Source of the DNA: Stieleria mannarensis
GTDB lineage: Bacteria > Planctomycetota > Planctomycetia > Pirellulales > Pirellulaceae
Length of the DNA stretch: 64,000 nt
NCBI RefSeq assembly: GCF_014154935.1
Contig: NZ_JACEHH010000039.1
Span: forward strand, 17,285 to 81,284
Reading direction: 5' to 3'
The translations under genes were made by a program, and so were the position numbers. Shown here one piece after another: positions 10,348 to 19,308 of the stretch. The notes below the pieces were generated by a model that saw nothing but the letters and a program-made list of their open reading frames with translations, was not told where the DNA came from and did not search any database. Every line of letters starts with the position of its first letter. Within the stretch, counting starts at the first letter, position 1.

Positions 10348-11052
10348 ATGGGCTTTTTGAAACGCATCCTCCGCAACAATACCGTCGAAGACACAGGGTC
10401 GATCTTCACACCGGGTAGCTTTGAAGCGTTGTCAGAGGAGGAGCTGCAAACGCATATGGGTATCGACACCTACGGTGCGTTCGACCTGACCGATGCGATC
10501 CGGCCGTCGTATGACTTGCAAGTCGTGCCGCGCCAGGGATTCCGATTCGACGAATACGTCGACGACAACAGCCAAGTCCGCACGCCGGTCATCATGGCCG
10601 CCGCGACGCGACATCGGATCATGGACCTGTTTCTGGACCTGATCGACAAACTGGGCCCCGTCGTCGATGTCGTGCTGGAAACCAGCCACCACTTCGCCCC
10701 CAACCAACAAGACCTTTATCGCGAGCACATCGACGTGCCGGTCCTGAAGAGCATCTTGCTGGACCACGAAGACCTGTTGCTCAACGACGGCTGCACCGGC
10801 ATCGCGGTGATCAATCCGGGACGACGCCAGGAAGTCCAACTGGACGAACACAAGTTGATGATCATCTACGGTCGCCCGCTGGAACAGTTCGAACAAACGC
10901 TGATCGCGTCGGACGTCTACCCCGATGAAAAGATCAAGTTCATCACCGAAGCGGAACATGTCCACAGCAGCAGTGAAGCGTATTTCGACAAATTCAACAC
11001 GCTCAAACACCGCCTGGGCATGGACAGCGACGACCTGTCGGGGTGCTGCTAG
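10348..11052 (+). CDS. conserved-looking cytoplasmic protein of unknown function
   Basis: 234 residues from ATG 10348 (MGFLKRILRNN). An in-frame GTG 39 bases earlier is possible but adds a Pro/Thr-rich stretch of no character. There is no signal peptide or membrane segment. The protein is acidic, with well-formed alpha/beta stretches (RHRIMDLFLDLIDKLGPVVDVVLETSHH; KLMIIYGRPLEQFEQTLI) and a C-terminal GCC. Normal composition and codon use argue for a real gene. I do not recognise the family. It precedes the FMN reductase gene on the same strand with an 87-bp gap. Confidence 0.75.
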   Translation: MGFLKRILRNNTVEDTGSIFTPGSFEALSEEELQTHMGIDTYGAFDLTDAIRPSYDLQVVPRQGFRFDEYVDDNSQVRTPVIMAAATRHRIMDLFLDLIDKLGPVVDVVLETSHHFAPNQQDLYREHIDVPVLKSILLDHEDLLLNDGCTGIAVINPGRRQEVQLDEHKLMIIYGRPLEQFEQTLIASDVYPDEKIKFITEAEHVHSSSEAYFDKFNTLKHRLGMDSDDLSGCC

Positions 11053-11139
11053 TGGCCCCGTTGGGTTGCCGTTTGCCGGTCCGGTGAACTAGGATTCGCG
11101 AAGTTATCCGCATCGCCCGCCTCGCAGGACTTCGCCATC

Positions 11140-11667
11140 ATGATCCTGGTTCTAAGCGCCAGTTTGAACCCTGGCAGCCGTAGCCGTATTCTCGCCAGCG
11201 CGTGCCGAGAGAAACTCGAAGCCGCCCATCGCGACGTCGTCTGGTTCGATCTCGCCGCGACCCCGCTGCCGTTCTGCGACGGTGCGGCCGCCTACGGACA
11301 CCCCAAAGTCATCGACCTGGGCAATCTGATCGAATCGGCCGACGCCATCTTCATCGCGTCCCCGGTGTACAACTTTGACGTCAATGCGGCGATCAAAAAC
11401 GCCGTCGAACTGACCGGAAAGAAATGGACCGGCAAAGTCGTTGCGATGATGCTGGCCGCCGGCGGGGCGGGCAGCTACATGAGCGCGATGGGATTGGCCA
11501 ACAGCCTGATGCTGGATTTTCGCTGCCACATCGTCCCCCGATTCGTCTACGCCACCGGTGAATCCTTCGAAGGCGACAAGCTGGCCGACGAAGACATCCA
11601 GTCGCGCGTCGACCTGCTGGTCACCGAAACCCTGCGACTGGCCGACGCCCTCGCACCCGGCGCCTGA
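11140..11667 (+). CDS. NADPH-dependent FMN reductase family protein
   Basis: 175 residues from ATG 11140. This is a flavodoxin-like fold: the N-terminal phosphate-binding loop SASLNPGSRSR (6-16), then SPVYNFDVNAAIKNAVEL, the flavin-contacting signature of the NAD(P)H-dependent FMN reductase/azoreductase group, and the AAGGAGSYMSA loop. Such enzymes reduce FMN, quinones or chromate; the physiological substrate is not predictable. It follows the unknown 234-residue protein and may share its transcript. Confidence 0.88.
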   Translation: MILVLSASLNPGSRSRILASACREKLEAAHRDVVWFDLAATPLPFCDGAAAYGHPKVIDLGNLIESADAIFIASPVYNFDVNAAIKNAVELTGKKWTGKVVAMMLAAGGAGSYMSAMGLANSLMLDFRCHIVPRFVYATGESFEGDKLADEDIQSRVDLLVTETLRLADALAPGA

Positions 11668-11673
11668 ACAGCG

Positions 11674-11730
11674 CATGTTGGTGTCTCGCCTTTAGGCGAT
11701 TTCGCCTCGCTGCTTCGCAGCGTGCCCGCG
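11674..11730. repeat. dispersed repeat, family C copy 1
   Basis: About 57 bp beginning CATGTTGGTGTCTCGCC and ending CAGCGTGCCCGCG; a near copy lies at 36691-36750. Internal short palindromes (GCCTTTAGGC, GCTGCTTCGCAGC) suggest a folded transcript. It lies between the convergent FMN reductase and nadD genes. Confidence 0.75.
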
Positions 11731-11762
11731 ACCGCCCGCAAGGGCCGTCGTACTTGCTGCCG

Positions 11763-12377
11763 CTAACCGCGATACACTCCGTTGGCCTCGATATACGCCT
11801 CGACCGATCGGGGCACACGGTGGCGAATGCTACTCCCCTGCCCTGCCCTGCGGCGAATCTCGCTGCTGGAAATCTCGATCACCGGCATCTCGATCACGCA
11901 ACCGCGAAAGCGTTCGATTCGGTCTTCGCTGACAAGCCCCTTGAGCACCGAAAAATCGATCGCCTGTTCGCCGCCGCGCTGAACCACCGCCAACGTCACC
12001 CGCGAAAGCAACTGCTCGGGTTGATGCCAACGCCGCATCGATGCCAACGAATCGCTGCCGATGATCAGATAGAACTCGGCTCCGGCGTGCTCCTGCTGCA
12101 ATTCCGCGATCGTGTCGACGGTGTAGCTGACGCCCGCACGATGAAGCTCGCGGGTGTCCACCTCGTGCCCGGGACGCCCGGCGATGGCCAGCCGCAACAT
12201 CTCCACGCGTTGGTCGTCGCCGGCGACCGCCCCGCCCGGTTTGAGCGGCTGCGTCGCCGTCGGGATCCACAGCAACCGATCCAAATCCAGGGTTTCCGTC
12301 GCGGCCTCGGCGATCCACAAGTGTCCCACATGAACCGGATCGAACGAACCGCCAAAGACTCCGATGCGCTTCTGCAT
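11763..12377 (-). CDS. nadD: nicotinate-nucleotide adenylyltransferase
   Basis: 204 residues from ATG 12377. NadD adenylylates nicotinate mononucleotide in NAD synthesis. The nucleotidyltransferase motif GVFGGSFDPVHVGHL (6-20) and the C-terminal ISSSEIRRR motif are intact, as are LIIGSDSLASMRRWH and the C-terminal helix SVEAYIEANGVYRG. Length is typical. The gene is divergent from priA (about 180 bp between starts), so the two promoters share that interval. Confidence 0.95.
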   Translation of the reverse strand: MQKRIGVFGGSFDPVHVGHLWIAEAATETLDLDRLLWIPTATQPLKPGGAVAGDDQRVEMLRLAIAGRPGHEVDTRELHRAGVSYTVDTIAELQQEHAGAEFYLIIGSDSLASMRRWHQPEQLLSRVTLAVVQRGGEQAIDFSVLKGLVSEDRIERFRGCVIEMPVIEISSSEIRRRAGQGSSIRHRVPRSVEAYIEANGVYRG

Positions 12378-12556
12378 GGTCGCTTTCCTCTCGCTGGCAA
12401 TTTTTTCGCGGGCTGTCTCGGCTGCCGACCGCTGCGATCAACCACTCACTCAAGTCCATGTTGTCACCTTCGGCTGCGGATTTGACCACCCGTGTCAACC
12501 CGGTCGGAACGATTGGGACGACTGATCCGACGGTCCCAATTCTCCAGGAATGCTTT

Positions 12557-15085
12557 ATGCTGACAGGCGACGCACCACCCGCTGCAACCTCCGCCGGCCC
12601 AATCCCCATGCCGTCCGCCGTTCCCCCGCAACGCCCCCACAACACCCGCCCCGGTGATGACCTCGGTGATGATCCCGGTGAAGTCTCCGGCGGCCTCTCC
12701 GCCCCCGGGTTCTTTGGCTCCGGCGACGATGCGGACGCTGCCGAGCCTGTTGCGGAGGACACCGCCCAAAATCGCGGCGATCAACACCAGGCCACCCAGG
12801 GACAACTGTTCGAAACCGATCCCCCGCCCTGGGAACTGGCGGCCCAGGAAGACGTGGCGGTGGCGAGTGTCGTATTTCGCGACGCGCCCTACGGCCCCTA
12901 CGACTACCGCATCCCCGCGGAGATGCGGGACCAGCTTCATCCCGGCATGCGGGTGCACGTGCCGCTGGGCCGAAGCAAACGCCCGACCGTCGGCTGGTGC
13001 ATCGAAACCAAGATCGGCAGCCAAAGCGGCAAATCGCTCAGCGACGTCGCCGAAGTTCTGGACGACGCCCCGCTTTGCGACCGCCCGTTGGTGCGGCTGG
13101 TGACATGGATGAGCCATTACTATCAGTCGCCGGCCGGACAGGTGTTTGACGCGTTGATTCCGTCCAGCGTTCGCTCCAGCGCGGGAACGCGCCAGCGGAC
13201 CTACCTGACCCCCGCGCCGTCAACGGCCGATGAAACCGTCGTCGACGCGTTGCCCAAGAAACAACAGCGGGCGCTGCGATTGTTGATCGCCGCCGGCAAA
13301 CCGATGACGGCCTCCCAATTGATGGTTCACGCCGAATGCACCGCCGCGCCGATCAACGCGCTGCGAAAAAAGGGACTCCTTAACGAAGACACACGCCGCG
13401 AAATGGCGACTTCGATGCCGGTCCGCTGGCAGACCAGTGACGGGGAAAAGACCGAGGCCCATGAACTGACCGACGATCAATCCCACGCCTTGCAGCGGAT
13501 CACCGCGGCCCTGGATTCGGCGGCCGCCAAGACGCTGTTGCTGCACGGGGTGACCGGCAGCGGAAAAACGGAGGTCTACATCCGCGCGATCGAACATGTC
13601 GTCAAATTCGGCCGCGCCGCGATCGTGCTGGTGCCCGAGATCAGCCTGACCCCGCAGACCCGAGGACGATTCGAACGACGCTTCGCCTCGGTCGCCGTGC
13701 TGCACAGCCAAATGACCCCGGCCGAACGCCACTTCCAATGGCAACGCATCCGACGCGGCGAAGTCCAAGTCGTCGTCGGCCCCCGCAGCGCCGTCTTTGC
13801 ACCGCTGCCACGACTGGGGCTGATCATCCTGGACGAAGAACACGACGGCTCGTTCAAACAAGACAGCCAACCGCGTTACCACGCACGCAAAGTCGCCTAC
13901 GCTCGCGCCCAATCCCTCAAGATCCCGTTGTTGCTCGGCAGCGCGACGCCCTCGCTGGAATCCTGGTACGCCACCCAATCCGGCCACGCCGAATTGATCT
14001 CGATGCCCAATCGCGTCGGCAACCGCCCGATGCCCGATGTGCAACTGGTCGACCTGAGAATCAAAGACGAACGATCACGAGGCGGCGCGATCAGCCGTCA
14101 ATTGCACCTGGCCGTCAACGAAACCTTGCGTGAAAAGGGGCAAGTCATCCTGCTGCTTAACCGTCGCGGTTTTGCCACCACCATCCAATGCCCCGCTTGC
14201 GGTCACGTCGTCGCTTGCCCGGACTGTGAAATGCCGCTGACCCACCACCGCGACGGCGGCAAAGCGGTCTGCCATTACTGCGACTACACCATCGCCACGC
14301 CGCCCTGGTGCCCGGAATGCCGCTTCGACGGGATCCGCTATGGCGGACTGGGGACGCAAAAGTTGGAGGTCGAAGTCAAAGCTCGGTTCCCCGACGCGCG
14401 CGTCGCACGGATGGACAGCGACACGATGCGTCGCCCGGGCAGCCACCAAAAAGTGCTGTCGGCGTTTCGCAGCGGCGAGCTGGACCTGTTGCTCGGAACC
14501 CAGATGATCGCCAAAGGTCTGGATTTCCCTAACGTGCTGCTGGTCGGCGTGATCAATGCCGATGCGGCATTGCACTTTCCCGATTTCCGCGCCGGCGAAC
14601 GCACCTTTCAACTGGTCACCCAAGTCGCCGGACGCACCGGCCGGGGCAACCGCGGCGGACGCGTCATCGTGCAGACGTTTTCGCCCGAACACATGGCCAT
14701 CCAAGCCGCCTCGCGGCACGATTACCTGCAATTCGCCGAGGCGGAAATCGCCAATCGACGAAAATTCAACTACCCGCCACTGGGCAGCGTGGCCCGGATC
14801 ATCATTCGCGGCACCGTCGAAGACGTCACCGAGGCGACCGCCAACTCGCTGTTGTTGCGACTGGAATCGGCGCGCGAACGACTCGGTGCGGAAGTCCGTC
14901 TGCTCGGTCCCGCCCCGCCACCGATCGCCAAGCTCCGCGGCAAGTACCGGTTCCACCTGCTGCTTCAATCACTGGACCCGTTGCAACTCGGGGCGACGAT
15001 TCGCATGGCGACCAAGACGTTCAAGATCCCGGAAAAAGACGATGTCCAGTACGTGATCGACATCGACCCGATGGACATGCTGTAA
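12557..15085 (+). CDS. priA: primosomal protein N', replication-restart helicase
   Basis: 842 residues from ATG 12557 (MLTGDAPPAA); an AGGAA lies upstream and the preceding 33 open codons have no similarity. PriA recognises stalled forks and reloads the replisome. After a low-complexity N-terminal extension of about 85 residues comes the 3'-OH binding domain (ASVVFRDAPYGPYDYRIP). The helicase core has Walker A GVTGSGKT near 331-339 and DEEH at 426-429. The paired zinc sites CPAC/CPDC/CHYC/CPEC run from about 545 to 585. Motifs ARMDSDT, GTQMIAKGLDFPNV and QVAGRTGRG close the core. The N-terminal extension is unusual in length; its end at the SET-gene side leaves only 7 bp between the convergent stops. 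Confidence 0.95.
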   Translation: MLTGDAPPAATSAGPIPMPSAVPPQRPHNTRPGDDLGDDPGEVSGGLSAPGFFGSGDDADAAEPVAEDTAQNRGDQHQATQGQLFETDPPPWELAAQEDVAVASVVFRDAPYGPYDYRIPAEMRDQLHPGMRVHVPLGRSKRPTVGWCIETKIGSQSGKSLSDVAEVLDDAPLCDRPLVRLVTWMSHYYQSPAGQVFDALIPSSVRSSAGTRQRTYLTPAPSTADETVVDALPKKQQRALRLLIAAGKPMTASQLMVHAECTAAPINALRKKGLLNEDTRREMATSMPVRWQTSDGEKTEAHELTDDQSHALQRITAALDSAAAKTLLLHGVTGSGKTEVYIRAIEHVVKFGRAAIVLVPEISLTPQTRGRFERRFASVAVLHSQMTPAERHFQWQRIRRGEVQVVVGPRSAVFAPLPRLGLIILDEEHDGSFKQDSQPRYHARKVAYARAQSLKIPLLLGSATPSLESWYATQSGHAELISMPNRVGNRPMPDVQLVDLRIKDERSRGGAISRQLHLAVNETLREKGQVILLLNRRGFATTIQCPACGHVVACPDCEMPLTHHRDGGKAVCHYCDYTIATPPWCPECRFDGIRYGGLGTQKLEVEVKARFPDARVARMDSDTMRRPGSHQKVLSAFRSGELDLLLGTQMIAKGLDFPNVLLVGVINADAALHFPDFRAGERTFQLVTQVAGRTGRGNRGGRVIVQTFSPEHMAIQAASRHDYLQFAEAEIANRRKFNYPPLGSVARIIIRGTVEDVTEATANSLLLRLESARERLGAEVRLLGPAPPPIAKLRGKYRFHLLLQSLDPLQLGATIRMATKTFKIPEKDDVQYVIDIDPMDML

Positions 15086-15092
15086 GGCCCGG

Positions 15093-15602
15093 CTACTTCG
15101 CCTTCTTCTTCCGCCCGGCGATCTTTTTCATCTTCTTGACCTGATCCTCACCGACCACCCAGCCGCGACAATCCCGCGCGCCACAGCGACAGCGGGGGAT
15201 CCACCACTGGGCTTCCCACTGGTAATCGAAACACAGTTCCGTACCCGGTTCGATGTTGCAGCGGGCGATCAGGCCGTTGGTCGTCGACGTGACCTGGATC
15301 AGATCACAATTCGGGCTGCAGGAATGGTTGATAAAGGCACCGGGGATGGCCGGTTCCAAATACCAATCGTCCTCTAAATGCATCGCGTAGGTCGATCCGT
15401 CGTATTCGGCCGCCGGGATCAACTGGCCCTTGATTTCGATCACCAGTTCGCCGGGAAGAAACTGACGCGATGCGAACACACCACAGCCCAGCTTTCCGCC
15501 GTGATCATACACGTACACATCGCGGTCTTCGTACTGGCGATACCCGTAGTCCTGGTCGACCGCCGACTGTAACTTCTTCCGTCGTTTCTTTGACAGTTCC
15601 AT
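15093..15602 (-). CDS. SET-domain protein-lysine methyltransferase
   Basis: 169 residues from ATG 15602 (MELSKKRRKK). SET enzymes methylate protein lysines with S-adenosylmethionine. Visible are the GCGVFAS cofactor loop (39-45), GELVIEIKGQ, FINHSCSPNC (90-99) forming the pseudoknot, ELCFDYQWE with the catalytic Tyr127, and a post-SET Cys cluster CRCGARDC (138-145). Both ends are very basic (SKKRRKK; KKMKKIAGRKKKAK), which suggests nucleic-acid or ribosome contact. The gene is convergent with priA. Bacterial SET proteins are uncommon but known in chlamydiae and planctomycetes; the substrate is unknown. An in-frame GTG lies 36 bases upstream. Confidence 0.9.
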   Translation of the reverse strand: MELSKKRRKKLQSAVDQDYGYRQYEDRDVYVYDHGGKLGCGVFASRQFLPGELVIEIKGQLIPAAEYDGSTYAMHLEDDWYLEPAIPGAFINHSCSPNCDLIQVTSTTNGLIARCNIEPGTELCFDYQWEAQWWIPRCRCGARDCRGWVVGEDQVKKMKKIAGRKKKAK

Positions 15603-16076
15603 CTCTTGCCCAACTTCAACGTAACTCTCTTGCACCACGAAAACATACCCGATGCTTGCGACACATCAATCGCCGATCGCATAAAGATACCTTTTTGCTA
15701 GCCGCATGTTGAGTCATTGAAAGCGACCTTATGCCCCGCCACCCTTGCCGTACGGTAAAGCGAAACGAGACGCCAATGGGTTTCGTTCCGAATCGTGGCG
15801 TATCCAAGGTCGCGACGCTTGCCAGAGCGTGGAACACCACCTTCTGGCGAAGGTAGCTACGTTGGGCTCACGCGGCAGAATGTTTGGTGGACGTTTGCGC
15901 GGTCCAAACCGGGCTGCGGGCAAGAATTCTCGCTTGGGTGTAAGACGTCAGCCATCACGCGGTACTCCATGTTGTCGCCCGCAGCCGAAATGACCGTCAT
16001 CGCGACGCATGTTTGCGATCCAGGTGTGGGCTGTGGCCGACGCCAGATTCCATCCACCACAGACAGGAGCATCTCC
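15603..16076. other. intergenic region with a family A repeat
   Basis: No gene recognised. It contains the family A hairpin repeat at 15805-15863 and acts as the divergent upstream region of the SET and SDR genes. Open frames that extend the SDR gene upstream run through the repeat and have no similarity. Confidence 0.5.
15805..15863. repeat. dispersed structured repeat, family A copy 1
   Basis: Shares the right half CCACCTTCTGGCGAAGGTAG followed by CTACG with copies at 23273-23343, 48570-48637 and 50531-50597; the left half is diverged here. The CCTTCTGGCGAAGG segment is itself a hairpin. Confidence 0.85.
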
Positions 16077-16823
16077 ATGTCGATCGACGTTCAAAATCAA
16101 ACCGTCTTGATCACCGGTGCAAACCGCGGCATCGGAAAAGCCATTTTGGAAACCGCGATCGCCCAGGGGGCCAAAAAGGTTTACGCCGCCGTACGGGATC
16201 CCGACTCCGTGGCCGGTCTGGTGGCCGAGCATGGCGATAAAATCGTCCCCGTCACCGTCGACCTGCAAGCCCCTGAAACGATTCATGACGCTGCGGCCGT
16301 TGCGACCGACGTTAACATCGTCATCAACAACGCCGGAATTCTGAGAACCAATGATGTGCTGTCACCCGAGGTCTTCGCCGATTATGAAGCGGAGCACCAA
16401 ACCAACGTGCTGGGGTGGTTGCATGTCGCACAGGCATTCGCACCGGTGTTGAAGGCCAACGGAGGCGGCGCGCTGGTGCAACTCAATTCCGTCGTTTCGA
16501 TCAAGTCGTTTTCCGACTTTGCCTCGTACTCCGCTTCCAAAGCAGCCAGCTATTCGCTGACCCAGGCGCTGCGAGACAGGCTGTCCGACCAACACACGGC
16601 GGTCGTCAGCGTTCATCCGGGGCCGATCAAGACCGACATGGCCCATAACGCCGGATTGGAAGCGTCAGCGGATTCGCCCACGGTGGTCGCCGAAGCCATC
16701 TTTGCGGCCCTCCGCGAAGGCCGATTCCACGTGTTCCCCGACGCGATGGCAAAAGAATTCGAATCGGCCTACCAGAGCTATGCCCAATCCGTTGTCGAAG
16801 CCGAGGTCACCGAGCCGGCCTGA
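16077..16823 (+). CDS. SDR-family short-chain dehydrogenase
   Basis: 248 residues from ATG 16077, with AGGAG eight bases upstream. Classical SDR features: TGANRGIG for NAD(P) binding (13-20), NNAG (84-87), Ser138 in LNSVVS, and YSASK (Tyr151, Lys155) as the catalytic pair. The substrate is not predictable. The frame is open upstream but the ribosome-binding site and family alignment both support this start. Confidence 0.93.
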   Translation: MSIDVQNQTVLITGANRGIGKAILETAIAQGAKKVYAAVRDPDSVAGLVAEHGDKIVPVTVDLQAPETIHDAAAVATDVNIVINNAGILRTNDVLSPEVFADYEAEHQTNVLGWLHVAQAFAPVLKANGGGALVQLNSVVSIKSFSDFASYSASKAASYSLTQALRDRLSDQHTAVVSVHPGPIKTDMAHNAGLEASADSPTVVAEAIFAALREGRFHVFPDAMAKEFESAYQSYAQSVVEAEVTEPA

Positions 16824-16942
16824 GCGGAATTCCGCGTGGTTCTGCAAATCGGATTCTTGGACGCCGAGACGCTTACCGACGGTGCGTCCGCCGCTACAAT
16901 TTGGACTGCCCCACAGTTTCGTCCGCGGCGAAGGTTCTGCAG

Positions 16943-17884
16943 ATGCCTGATTCTGAATTCGAATTCACCCGATCGGAAACCTTCGGATTGACCGATGTCG
17001 GAATGAAACGATCGGTCAACCAGGATCAGTTCTTGATCGCGGAACTGAGCAAATCGATGCTCGTTTCTGCGTCCAGTTTGGCAGAGATCAACACCGGGCG
17101 TTTCTTCGGCGGCATTCAGGGCCAAGTCCTGTTGGTCGCCGATGGGATGGGCGGTCACGCGGCCGGTGAAAAAGCCAGCAGCATCGTGCTGCAACACCTG
17201 ATCGGGCGACTGCTTAACAGTGTCCACTGGTTCTTCCAATCCGACACGGGATCGGAGGAAGAATTCATCAACGGGTTGCGTAATCTGTTGCGCGACGCGC
17301 ACAGCCGACTGCTGGCCGAATCACGCGAAGACCGGGCGGCGGCCGGGATGGGGACCACGCTGACGATGGCCTACATCCACTGGCCGACCATGTACGTCGT
17401 CCATGCCGGCGACAGCCGATGCTACCTGATCCGCGACGGTGCGGCGCGGCAGATCACGACCGACCACACCCTGGCCCGACAGATGGTCGAAGCCGGCGGG
17501 ATGAAACCCGAAGACGAAGCCGGTAGCCGCTGGAGCAACATTCTGTGGAATGTCGTCGGCGGAAACAACCAACGCAGTCTGTTGGCGGAAGTCCATCGCG
17601 TCGATCTCGAGAAAAATGATTCCATCGTGCTGTGCAGCGATGGCCTGTATCGCTACCTGGACGCCGACCAATTGCCGGTCGTGCTGGCCGAAGAACCCGA
17701 CGCATCGGTGGTCTGCCGACAACTGGTCGACTTTGCCAACGAGCGAGGCGGAGAAGACAACGTCACCGTGATCGTTTCTCACCCGACGCCACGCAAACGT
17801 CTGGCCGCGAACGGTTCGATGATCGAAAGCGATCCGGCATGCAAAGAAACGTTTCCCGACATCCAAGACGAAACCGAGGCCTGA
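16943..17884 (+). CDS. PP2C-family protein serine/threonine phosphatase
   Basis: 313 residues from ATG 16943. It removes phosphate from Ser/Thr, probably opposing Hanks-type kinases such as those further along this window. PP2C motifs are complete: DVGMKRSVNQDQF, VADGMGGHAAGE (metal-binding Asp67), GMGTTLTM, VHAGDSRCYLI, TDHTL, LCSDGLYRYL and GGEDNVTVIV. An insert of about 20 residues between the first two motifs (SKSMLVSASSLAEINTGRFF) is typical of planctomycete members. The stop at 17884 lies 4 bp before the likely start of the EamA transporter gene, so the two are probably cotranscribed and translationally coupled. Confidence 0.93.
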   Translation: MPDSEFEFTRSETFGLTDVGMKRSVNQDQFLIAELSKSMLVSASSLAEINTGRFFGGIQGQVLLVADGMGGHAAGEKASSIVLQHLIGRLLNSVHWFFQSDTGSEEEFINGLRNLLRDAHSRLLAESREDRAAAGMGTTLTMAYIHWPTMYVVHAGDSRCYLIRDGAARQITTDHTLARQMVEAGGMKPEDEAGSRWSNILWNVVGGNNQRSLLAEVHRVDLEKNDSIVLCSDGLYRYLDADQLPVVLAEEPDASVVCRQLVDFANERGGEDNVTVIVSHPTPRKRLAANGSMIESDPACKETFPDIQDETEA

Positions 17885-17888
17885 TCCA

Positions 17889-18962
17889 CTGTCCGCCGTC
17901 TCGTCTTCCCCCGGTCGGATTGCATGGTTCGGCCCCCTCTGCGGCATCGCCTCGGCCGTCCTGTACACCCTGACCAATATCGCGCTACGAAATTGCGTCG
18001 ACGTGGACGCCTACCTCGTCTCGGCCGTCAAAGCCGCACCGACCGTCCTCGTGATGGGACCGATCGTCGGCTGGCTGTCGGTGCGTCCATCGCCGACGCT
18101 CTCGCCTAACGCACCCCTTGCCGAAGGAGCGTTGCGGCGATTCCCGCAGTTCATCCTGGCGTCCTTTCTGGCACAGTTCTTCGGTAATGCCGCCTTTCAA
18201 AAGGCGCTCGAGCGGATCGGATTGGCCGCCTCGGTCCCGATCACGCTGGGGGTGCTGATCGTCGGCGGAGCGATCTTGGGCGCCGTCCTGTTGAACGAAC
18301 CCGTCAGCCGCCGCAAAGTCGTCGCGATGGTTACGTTGATCACCGCCGTCGTCGTGCTGTCGTTACCCGACGACGCCCTTTCAAAACCTCGCGTGATCGA
18401 AACCGACACATCCTCCAACGCAGCTGCAACACTGCCCGAGAAAACACTGCCCGAGAAAACACTGCCCGAGAAGACACTGCCCGAGAAGACACTGCCCGAG
18501 GCGATCGACGTGGTGGTCGGATCGCTGTGGGCGGCGGTCTCGGGACTGGCCTATGCGTTTTTCGGTGTGACGATGCGGCAGACGCTGCAAACCAGAATCC
18601 CGGCCCGAAACCTGATGCTCGTCAGTGGGCTGACCGGCAGCGTCGCGCTGTGGGCGTTCTGTTTCGCCACCTTGGGGACCGAAACGATCACCTCGACCAG
18701 CCCGTCACAGTGGATGCTGATGTTCACCGCAGGGTTCTTGAACTTTTCCGCCTTTGTTGCCATCACCACCGCGCTCCGACTGCTGCCGGTGGTCGCCGTG
18801 AACCTAATCAATGCGTCTCAGGTGGCGATGGCCGGGGTGGCCGGCGTGATCCTGTTCAACGAACCGATCACGACTCAGCTTGCCCTCGGCATCAGTTTGA
18901 CCTTCATCGGCTTGATCATCCTGGCCCGCCGCACGCGGGCCCCAATCGTGATCACGGACTAG
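17889..18962 (+). CDS. EamA/DMT-family transporter, start codon uncertain (possible CTG)
   Basis: About 357 residues. The first clear GTG (18003) would cut off an obvious first membrane helix (AWFGPLCGIASAVLYTLTNI) encoded just upstream. In that frame, open back to 17823, there is no ATG, GTG or TTG; the only near-start codons are CTG 17889, ATT 17919 and ATC. I place the start at CTG, four bases after the phosphatase stop. The protein has two EamA halves of about five helices each. The linker between them (near 180-205) contains a tandem LPEKT repeat. EamA proteins export or import small metabolites; the substrate is unknown. An upstream sequencing or frameshift error is the alternative. Confidence 0.75.
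   Translation: MSAVSSSPGRIAWFGPLCGIASAVLYTLTNIALRNCVDVDAYLVSAVKAAPTVLVMGPIVGWLSVRPSPTLSPNAPLAEGALRRFPQFILASFLAQFFGNAAFQKALERIGLAASVPITLGVLIVGGAILGAVLLNEPVSRRKVVAMVTLITAVVVLSLPDDALSKPRVIETDTSSNAAATLPEKTLPEKTLPEKTLPEKTLPEAIDVVVGSLWAAVSGLAYAFFGVTMRQTLQTRIPARNLMLVSGLTGSVALWAFCFATLGTETITSTSPSQWMLMFTAGFLNFSAFVAITTALRLLPVVAVNLINASQVAMAGVAGVILFNEPITTQLALGISLTFIGLIILARRTRAPIVITD
18433..18504 (+). repeat. 15-bp in-frame tandem repeat (LPEKT), five copies
   Basis: Units of 15 bp beginning CTGCCCGAGAA repeat from 18433, four full and a partial fifth, adding LPEKT four times and then LPEA to the linker of the EamA transporter. Only A/G wobble changes separate the copies, so the expansion is recent. Confidence 0.9.
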
Positions 18963-18968
18963 GGCTCC

Positions 18969-19053
18969 GCGGCGGCTTGATTTTCGGGGTAGTGGACGAA
19001 TCGACGAGTCCATTCGGATTACCAGCCGCGAGGACTCCTCGCGTCGTCCACGA
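18969..19053. repeat. dispersed palindromic repeat, family B copy 2
   Basis: Close match to 6285-6369: GGGGTAGTGGACGA, then CGACGAGTCCATTCGGAT, then the inverted end CGTCGTCCACGAC. It lies directly after the EamA gene. The remaining bases to 19308 show no gene. Confidence 0.85.
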
Positions 19054-19308
19054 CCATCGAGCCGAAGGATAGATGACGGGGCGTTGAAGCGAACTGTACC
19101 GATTATGCGGTCGTCCCGGCGGCAGGCAAAGACGGACCGGTCCGGATGCCGATGAGACCCAGGCGAGCGAACGGTTTGTCGTCTCGGAATATTCAAGAAC
19201 CGGTGTCCCGAACGATTGCGAGCCCTCATTCGAAACCCCCTGCGGCTGACGAAGCACCCTCAGCCGTCTTTTGCAATCTCCCCAACCGGCGGAAGGAACT
19301 GCCTTATC

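Noticed and set aside
15795..16076. longer N-terminus for the SDR protein
   Set aside because: The extension reads through a dispersed repeat, while a good AGGAG precedes the ATG at 16077.
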